Shown piece by piece: positions 59,176 to 64,000 of a DNA stretch of 64,000 bases. Within the stretch, counting starts at the first letter, position 1, and each line of letters opens with the position of its first letter. The notes under the pieces were generated by a model. It was not told the DNA's origin and made no database searches. It saw only the letters and a list, made by a program, of their open reading frames with translations. The stretch is from positions 88,341-152,340 of the forward strand of contig NZ_SWCJ01000008.1 of assembly GCF_005116665.1 (NCBI RefSeq), written 5' to 3'. This DNA is from Ferrimonas aestuarii (GTDB lineage: Bacteria; Pseudomonadota; Gammaproteobacteria; Enterobacterales; Shewanellaceae). The position numbers were made by a program, and so were the translations under genes.

Positions 59176-59606
59176 TGCAAGGATTTCAGCGCAAACGCCG
59201 TCGCAAAGTCGCTGAGATTAACGTGGTGCCCTACATCGATGTGATGTTGGTACTGCTGATTATCTTTATGGCGACCGCGCCCATTATCACCCAAGGGGTG
59301 AAAGTGGACCTGCCCCAAGGGGAAGCGGAACCTCTTAAGAAAGATTCAAAGCCGCCTTTGGTTGCGTCAGTAACCAAGGAGGGAGATTACTTCCTCGATA
59401 ACGGCAGCGTGAAAGACGATCGCTCCCTCTCTTTGGATGAACTGGCGGCTTTGGTGGCCGCGGAACTGCAACTGGATCCGCAACGTCCGGTGGTAGTGAA
59501 GGGGGACCGCAGCGTCAGTTATGATGATGTGATTCAACTGATGGTGAGTTTACAGCGGGCTGGAGTGCCCTCCGTCGGTTTGATGACGGACAGTGCGGAG
59601 CAGTAG
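59175..59606 (+). CDS. tolR: Tol-Pal system protein TolR
   Basis: 143 residues. N-terminal basic tail, then the transmembrane helix VVPYIDVMLVLLIIFMATAP with the essential Asp (YIDVMLVLLIIFM) that carries protons. The C-terminal ExbD/TolR periplasmic domain includes PLVASVTKEGDYFLDNGSVK and QRPVVVKGDRSVSYDDVIQL. It couples TolQ to TolA. tolA begins right after the stop. Confidence 0.96.
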   Translation: MQGFQRKRRRKVAEINVVPYIDVMLVLLIIFMATAPIITQGVKVDLPQGEAEPLKKDSKPPLVASVTKEGDYFLDNGSVKDDRSLSLDELAALVAAELQLDPQRPVVVKGDRSVSYDDVIQLMVSLQRAGVPSVGLMTDSAEQ

Positions 59607-60542
59607 ATGCAGCAACAAAAATTAACCGTTCCCTTTGTTCTATCGCTTATTTTTCATGGTGGCTTAATTGCCCTGCTGATATTTGGCGTCGAGCTGCAAT
59701 CCACACCAAAGCCTCAGCCCAAGGGGGTATCCGCTCCCGTGGTTCAGGCGGTGGTTGTGGATCAGGCTCAGGTACAAGAACAGGTGGAGCGCATTAAGCG
59801 CGCCAAAGCGGCGGAGGCAGAAGCCGAGCGTAAACGCCAGCGAGAGATTGAGCAGCGCCGCAAGCGTGAAACCGAACAGCTTCGTAAGCTCGAAGAGGAT
59901 CGCAAGCGCAAACAACTCGAAATTAAAAAGGCGGAAGAGGCGGCCCGTCAGGCCAAGCTGAAGCAGAAGAAAGAGCAAGAGCAAGCCAAGAAACTGGCTG
60001 AGCAGCGCAAGCGCGAAGAAGCCGCGAAGCAAAAGGCTCAGAAAGAGCGTAAGGCTGCAGAAGACGCGGCTCGTAAGGCGGAAGCTGAACGTAAGCGCAA
60101 GGCCGAAGAGGAGCGCAAACGCAAAGCCAAAGAGGAAGCGGAGCGTAAGCGTAAAGCCGAAGAGGAGCGCAAGCGTAAAGAGGCACAAGCTAAACGTGAG
60201 CAAGAACTTGCTGACCAATTAGCGGCGGAGCAAGCGGCGCTATCGGCGGCTCGAAATCGTCAGGTGCTGTCGGAGGTGGATCGTTACACGGTGCTGATTA
60301 CTCAAGCGATCAAGCGTAACCTACGTACCGACACCAGCATGCGCGGCAAGGAGTGTAAGGTGAAGATCAAGCTGGCCAAAGATGGCTTTGTGATCTCCAG
60401 CCAAACCTTAGGTGGTGACACCAGCGTATGCCGAGCCACCCAAGCGGCCATCAACTCAGCAGGTCGCCTGCCGGTGTCTCCTGAGCCTGATGTTTACGAC
60501 AAGATGAAAGAAATTGATTTAACGGTTCAACCAGAGCAATAG
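59607..60542 (+). CDS. tolA: Tol-Pal system envelope-spanning protein TolA
   Basis: 311 residues in three parts. An N-terminal membrane anchor ([20 protein letters not shown]) contains the conserved SxxxH motif (SLIFH). A long Lys/Glu/Ala/Arg-rich coiled coil (about 60-215) follows, with repeats such as [20 protein letters not shown]. The globular C-terminal TolA domain contains [20 protein letters not shown] with its Cys and a second Cys in [20 protein letters not shown] that forms the family disulfide. It reaches across the periplasm to TolB/Pal. The repetitive coiled-coil coding sequence opens long antisense frames that are not genes. Confidence 0.95.
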   Translation: MQQQKLTVPFVLSLIFHGGLIALLIFGVELQSTPKPQPKGVSAPVVQAVVVDQAQVQEQVERIKRAKAAEAEAERKRQREIEQRRKRETEQLRKLEEDRKRKQLEIKKAEEAARQAKLKQKKEQEQAKKLAEQRKREEAAKQKAQKERKAAEDAARKAEAERKRKAEEERKRKAKEEAERKRKAEEERKRKEAQAKREQELADQLAAEQAALSAARNRQVLSEVDRYTVLITQAIKRNLRTDTSMRGKECKVKIKLAKDGFVISSQTLGGDTSVCRATQAAINSAGRLPVSPEPDVYDKMKEIDLTVQPEQ

Positions 60543-60552
60543 TGAAAAACCA

Positions 60553-61905
60553 ATGAGATTGATACAGCAGATAACAGCAGCCATCTTGACCTGGTGCGCC
60601 TTTTTGGCCCCAGCTCAAGCGACGCTGGAGATTGTCATTACTGAAGGCATTGATGCGGCAAGACCCGTTGCGGTGGTGCCTTTCGTTTGGCAAGGGCAGG
60701 GACAGATGCCGTCACAATTGGCGGACGTGGTTTCATCGGATCTTCGCCGCTCTGGCACTTTTAATCCCATATCTCAAGGCTTGATGCCAGCTCAGCCATC
60801 GGCGGCATCGGAGATGGATCTGAATAAATGGATTGCCACCGGCGCCGAAGCCGTGGTGGTCGGAAAAATCAGCGAATTTGGTCCAGATCAGTATCAGGTG
60901 AGCTTCGAGCTGATTGACTTGGTTCGTGCTCAGATGACCGGCGGCGAGTCCAAAGGGCTGTTTAACGGCGAGTTAGTGGCCACTCAGGATCATATTCTGG
61001 AAGGTCGTGACACGGTGATTCGCGCCAGTCAGTTCCGTCAATATGGCCACCGTATCTCCGATCTTGTGTATGAAGCACTGACTGGAATTAAAGGAGCCTT
61101 CCTGACCCGAATTGCCTATGTGACCGTGGACGATGCTGACGCGTTTAAGTTTCAGCTTCGCGTTGCCGACTACGATGGTTATAACGAAAAGGTGCTGCTG
61201 CGCTCCAAAGAGCCGCTGATGTCACCATCGTGGTCTCCAGATGGTCGCAAACTGGCTTATGTGTCGTTTGAGAACAACCGCTCTGAGATCTACATTCAAG
61301 ATCTGTACACCCAAAAGCGTGAGCGTTTGACGAGCTTTAGCGGCATTAATGGCTCCCCAGCTTGGTCTCCTGATGGCACGCAATTGGCCATGAGTTTGTC
61401 CAAAGATGGTAATTCTGAGATCTACGTCATGGATCTGGCGACCAAATCATTGCGCCGAATTACTAACCATTATGCTATCGATACCGAACCAAGTTGGCAT
61501 CCTGACGGTAAATCGTTGATTTTCACGTCAGAACGGGGTGGTCGACCACAAATTTATCGAGTATATTTGGATACCGGAAGGATCCAACGTTTGACCTTCC
61601 AGGGAGAATGGAACCTTGGGGGTTCTGTGACCCCTGATGGTCGCTACTTGGTAATGGTGAATCGGACAAATGGCCGTTATCATATTGCGCGCATGGAGCT
61701 TTCTACCGGCTTTATGGACGTACTGACAGAAACCTATCTGGATGAATCACCGAGTGTGGCCCCGAATGGCACCATGATCATCTATGGGACAAGTCACAAT
61801 GGTCGCCAAGTTTTGGCTGCCGTTTCGGTAGATGGTCGATTTAAGGCTCGGCTTCCAACCCTGGTAGGTAGTGTTAAAGCGCCGTCTTGGTCGCCTTATC
61901 TTTGA
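60553..61905 (+). CDS. tolB: Tol-Pal system propeller protein TolB
   Basis: 450 residues. Signal peptide [19 protein letters not shown], then an N-terminal domain beginning [21 protein letters not shown] six-bladed propeller has repeated blocks such as [57 protein letters not shown] and a final APSWSPYL. TolB binds Pal and TolA in the periplasm. Length equals the family norm. pal starts 33 bp later. Confidence 0.96.
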   Translation: MRLIQQITAAILTWCAFLAPAQATLEIVITEGIDAARPVAVVPFVWQGQGQMPSQLADVVSSDLRRSGTFNPISQGLMPAQPSAASEMDLNKWIATGAEAVVVGKISEFGPDQYQVSFELIDLVRAQMTGGESKGLFNGELVATQDHILEGRDTVIRASQFRQYGHRISDLVYEALTGIKGAFLTRIAYVTVDDADAFKFQLRVADYDGYNEKVLLRSKEPLMSPSWSPDGRKLAYVSFENNRSEIYIQDLYTQKRERLTSFSGINGSPAWSPDGTQLAMSLSKDGNSEIYVMDLATKSLRRITNHYAIDTEPSWHPDGKSLIFTSERGGRPQIYRVYLDTGRIQRLTFQGEWNLGGSVTPDGRYLVMVNRTNGRYHIARMELSTGFMDVLTETYLDESPSVAPNGTMIIYGTSHNGRQVLAAVSVDGRFKARLPTLVGSVKAPSWSPYL

Positions 61906-61938
61906 TTGGAAAGAATTTATTTTAAAAGGAAAAATCAG

Positions 61939-62472
61939 ATGAAACTGAATAGCCTACTCAAAGGTATGCTGATTGCTGTACCAGCTCTGGCGCTGACAGC
62001 GTGCTCCAGTACCTCTGACAGCGATTCCCAGTCCCAGACTGGATCTAATAATACCAATGAGCAAGTGAACACTGGCGTTCAAACTGGCGCAGTTGAGCCA
62101 GTACTGACTCCAGCTGAGCAGCAGCGTCTTAAGTATCAAGAGCTGCGCAAAGAGCACATCCTGTACTTCGATTTCGATCGCAGTGACATTCAAGCTCAGT
62201 ACGCTGAGCTGCTGGAAGCTCACGCGAACTACCTGATCGAAAACCCAAGCGTTAAAGTGCTGATCGAAGGTCACGCTGATGAGCGCGGTACTCCTGAGTA
62301 CAACATCGCTCTTGGCGAGCGTCGTGCGAAAGCGGTTTCTCGTTACATTCAAGGTCTGGGCGTACTGTCCTCTCAGATCTCTATCGTTTCTTACGGCGAA
62401 GAGAAGCCTCTGGATGCATCTGCAACCGACGCCGCTCACGCTAAAAACCGTCGCGCTGTACTGGTTTACTAA
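61939..62472 (+). CDS. pal: Peptidoglycan-associated lipoprotein Pal
   Basis: 177 residues from ATG 61939, which has AAAAGGA upstream; a longer in-frame start gives no lipoprotein signal. Lipobox in VPALALTACSS (Cys22). After a disordered linker comes the OmpA-type domain: YFDFDRSDIQ, KVLIEGHADERGTPEYNIAL, GERRAKAVSRYIQGLGVLSS, QISIVSYGEEKPLDAS, KNRRAVLVY, with the Asp/Arg residues that bind diaminopimelate. It links the outer membrane to the cell wall and to TolB. Confidence 0.96.
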   Translation: MKLNSLLKGMLIAVPALALTACSSTSDSDSQSQTGSNNTNEQVNTGVQTGAVEPVLTPAEQQRLKYQELRKEHILYFDFDRSDIQAQYAELLEAHANYLIENPSVKVLIEGHADERGTPEYNIALGERRAKAVSRYIQGLGVLSSQISIVSYGEEKPLDASATDAAHAKNRRAVLVY

Positions 62473-62488
62473 TCGAAACGGTTAAATT

Positions 62489-63262
62489 ATGAAGAAAGCT
62501 GTTATTGCAACGGCTCTTCTGATGGTGGGGGCGCAGCTTCAGGCTGCGCCCGCTCCCGTTATAGAAGCAGCTGAAAATCAAACCGCCTCCTCCTCCTTTG
62601 CCTCCAATGACCTTGAATCCCGAGTGACTCGCCTTGAGCGCTTGATGAAAGCCCGCAACCAAGCTCAACTTCATATGCAGCAGATGTTCGATCAGCTTCA
62701 ATCCGAAGTGTCTGAGCTGCGTGGTCAAGCGGAAAGTCAGCAATATCAGCTTCAACAGGTGATTGAGCGTCAACGTCAGCTTTATCAAGAGTTGGCTCGC
62801 ATCGAAGAGGGCTTTAAGGCCGCACCTGCTGCAGATTCTGCCGCGCCTGCAACCTCAGCTCAGCCTACGGCTACGCCGGCTTTGACTTTGTCAGAGGCGG
62901 ATGCTTACCAGCAGGCCGTTGATCTGGTGCTTAAGCAGCGTCGTTATGACGATGCGATTCCGGCGTTCCGTCAGTTTATCGAAAACTACCCGCAGTCTTC
63001 CTATACTGCTAACTCTTACTATTGGTTAGGCCAACTGCTGTTTAACCAAAATAAGATGGGCGAAGCTCAAGGGGCGTTTTCTACTGTGGTAAATCGCTAC
63101 CCTGACTCAGCCAAGCGTGCTGACTCTTTGCTTAAACTTGGCAAAATTGCCTCTGCTCAAGGTGATAAAGCGTCAGCAAATCGCTATTTTCAGCAGGTGG
63201 TTAAAGAGTATGCGAATAGCAATGCTGCAGATTTAGCCAAAAAAGAACTGGCAAAAGGCTAA
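62489..63262 (+). CDS. cpoB: Cell division coordinator CpoB (YbgF)
   Basis: 257 residues. Signal peptide KKAVIATALLMVGAQLQA; an N-terminal coiled coil (about 40-105, LESRVTRLERLMKARNQAQL onward) that trimerises; an Ala/Pro/Thr linker; and C-terminal TPR repeats (YQQAVDLVLKQRRYDDAIPA, FRQFIENYPQSSYTANSYYW, GEAQGAFSTVVNRYPDSAKR). CpoB links PBP1B activity to Tol-Pal constriction. Last gene of the operon; tRNA-Lys genes follow, as they do after cpoB in E. coli. Confidence 0.95.
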   Translation: MKKAVIATALLMVGAQLQAAPAPVIEAAENQTASSSFASNDLESRVTRLERLMKARNQAQLHMQQMFDQLQSEVSELRGQAESQQYQLQQVIERQRQLYQELARIEEGFKAAPAADSAAPATSAQPTATPALTLSEADAYQQAVDLVLKQRRYDDAIPAFRQFIENYPQSSYTANSYYWLGQLLFNQNKMGEAQGAFSTVVNRYPDSAKRADSLLKLGKIASAQGDKASANRYFQQVVKEYANSNAADLAKKELAKG

Positions 63263-63348
63263 TTGGAGCAAAACCTTAGCTTGAAGCTTGTTTTTTTGAA
63301 CGCTTCGCCGTTTTTGTGCGCAAAGGGTCAAAAAAGCTGGATTTCTTG

Positions 63349-63376
63349 TTGCGCGCCAACTCCAAATTGGTATTAT
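63349..63376 (+). promoter_or_regulatory. Candidate stable-RNA promoter of the tRNA-Lys array
   Basis: TTGCGC (63349-63354) and TATTAT (63371-63376) with a 16-bp spacer, followed by the GC-rich stretch AGCCGCCCG typical of stringently controlled tRNA/rRNA promoters. Transcription would start about 35 bp before the first tRNA. Confidence 0.5.
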
Positions 63377-63417
63377 AGCCGCCCGTCGGATGAGGCACTC
63401 CTCGAAAGACGCAGAGT

Positions 63418-63493
63418 GGGTCGTTAGCTCAGTTGGTAGAGCAGTTGGCTTTTAACCAATTGGTCGAAGGTTCGAATCCTTCACGACCCACCA
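63418..63493 (+). tRNA. tRNA-Lys (anticodon UUU), copy 1
   Basis: 76 nt with encoded CCA. Acceptor stem GGGTCGT/ACGACCC, D arm GCTC-AGTTGGTA-GAGC, anticodon loop CTTTTAA giving UUU, T arm GAAGG-TTCGAAT-CCTTC. First of five identical copies spaced exactly 126 bp apart. Confidence 0.97.
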
Positions 63494-63543
63494 CATATTC
63501 CTAAAGGCATCGTCACCAAACGGTGCTGGAACACAAATTGCGT

Positions 63544-63619
63544 GGGTCGTTAGCTCAGTTGGTAGAGCAGTTGGCTTTTAACCAATTGGTCGAAGGTTCG
63601 AATCCTTCACGACCCACCA
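63544..63619 (+). tRNA. tRNA-Lys (anticodon UUU), copy 2
   Basis: Identical in sequence to copy 1, including the encoded CCA; separated from it by a 50-nt spacer that can form a short hairpin. Confidence 0.97.
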
Positions 63620-63669
63620 TGTATTCCAAAAGGCATCGCTACCAAACGATGCTGGAACACAAATTGCGT

Positions 63670-63745
63670 GGGTCGTTAGCTCAGTTGGTAGAGCAGTTGG
63701 CTTTTAACCAATTGGTCGAAGGTTCGAATCCTTCACGACCCACCA
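63670..63745 (+). tRNA. tRNA-Lys (anticodon UUU), copy 3
   Basis: Identical to copy 1; cloverleaf and encoded CCA intact. The spacer before it differs from the first spacer at a few positions. Confidence 0.97.
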
Positions 63746-63795
63746 CGTATTCCAAAAGGCATCGCTACCAAACGATGCTGGAACACAAATTGCGT

Positions 63796-63871
63796 GGGTC
63801 GTTAGCTCAGTTGGTAGAGCAGTTGGCTTTTAACCAATTGGTCGAAGGTTCGAATCCTTCACGACCCACCA
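63796..63871 (+). tRNA. tRNA-Lys (anticodon UUU), copy 4
   Basis: Identical to copy 1; the preceding spacer is nearly the same as the one before copy 3. Confidence 0.97.
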
Positions 63872-63921
63872 CGTATTCCAAAAGGCATCGCTACCAAACG
63901 ATGCTGGAACACAAATTGCGT

Positions 63922-63997
63922 GGGTCGTTAGCTCAGTTGGTAGAGCAGTTGGCTTTTAACCAATTGGTCGAAGGTTCGAATCCTTCACGACCCACCA
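63922..63997 (+). tRNA. tRNA-Lys (anticodon UUU), copy 5
   Basis: Identical to copy 1. Three bases of the next spacer (CGT) are visible before the window ends, so further copies may follow. Confidence 0.97.
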
Positions 63998-64000
63998 CGT

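Larger units (their letters stand above)
63418..64000 (+). repeat. 126-bp tandem repeat (tRNA-Lys plus 50-nt spacer), at least five units
   Basis: Unit starts at 63418, 63544, 63670, 63796 and 63922. tRNA parts are identical; the spacers carry a stem GCATCG/CGATGC (first spacer GCATCG/CGGTGC, still pairing through one G-U). Such uniformity points to recent duplication or ongoing homogenisation by recombination. The array continues to the window edge. Confidence 0.93.

Noticed and set aside
59664..60218. 184-codon antisense frame over tolA
   Set aside because: Artefact of the Lys/Glu/Ala-rich coiled-coil coding repeat; the predicted protein is a Leu/Phe-rich mirror of TolA.
63418..64000. Regular 126-bp repeats considered as a CRISPR-like array
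   Set aside because: The repeated part is a complete tRNA-Lys cloverleaf and the spacers are nearly identical, not unique; no cas genes.

Overview
The window reads as chromosome of a gammaproteobacterium of the Alteromonadales type (Shewanella/Ferrimonas-like). This is inferred from the ybgC-tolQRAB-pal-cpoB-tRNA-Lys synteny, a tetraheme cytochrome lipoprotein, a fadA/fadB-like beta-oxidation operon and a Vibrio/Aeromonas-style lateral flagellar locus. No species call is possible from sequence alone. Genes are densely packed; no insertion sequence, prophage or CRISPR array was seen.

Layout. 1-5.4 kb: the 3' part of an FtsX-type ABC permease coupled to an AttH/CrtC lipoprotein, then pepT, an antibiotic-biosynthesis-monooxygenase-domain protein and a membrane-anchored PDZ-like protein. 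5.5-14.8 kb: a periplasmic arylsulfate sulfotransferase (assT), a CNNM/CBS transporter with a nested repeat in its leader, a small secreted peptide, a peroxiredoxin-like protein, a fumarylacetoacetase-family protein, a tetraheme lipoprotein with Ca-loop-like motifs, and LuxR- and TetR-type regulators. 14.97-20.7 kb: a four-gene fatty/branched acyl-CoA operon (thiolase, multifunctional hydratase/dehydrogenase, LCAD-type acyl-CoA dehydrogenase, alpha-methylacyl-CoA racemase-like CaiB/BaiF protein). Its apparent terminator lies inside the convergent NUDIX gene.

22.5-55.2 kb holds one almost complete flagellar system in three blocks. The first, leftward, is fliM-N-P-Q-R-flhB-A. It diverges from the second, rightward: motY-lafK-fliEFGHIJ. 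The third starts with flgAMN leftward, diverging from flgBCDEFGHIJKL, an unknown 336-residue gene, then fliD-S-T-K-L-fliA-motA-motB and a small membrane protein. This is the order of lateral (laf) flagella of Vibrio and of E. coli Flag-2. It carries its own sigma-54 activator, sigma-28, anti-sigma and stator. Four things depart from a textbook flagellum: no flagellin gene is present where lafA should be, FliM has no CheY-binding N-terminus, FlgJ has no muramidase domain, and there is no FliO. Two sigma-54-like promoters (before flgB and fliD) fit control by LafK.

55.7-64 kb: a lipoprotein prolyl oligopeptidase, the tol-pal envelope operon, and a tandem array of at least five tRNA-Lys(UUU) genes repeated exactly every 126 bp and ending within 3 bp of the window edge. 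The 508-bp gap at 55241-55748 contains a strong leftward terminator with no gene to serve, a candidate small-RNA locus.
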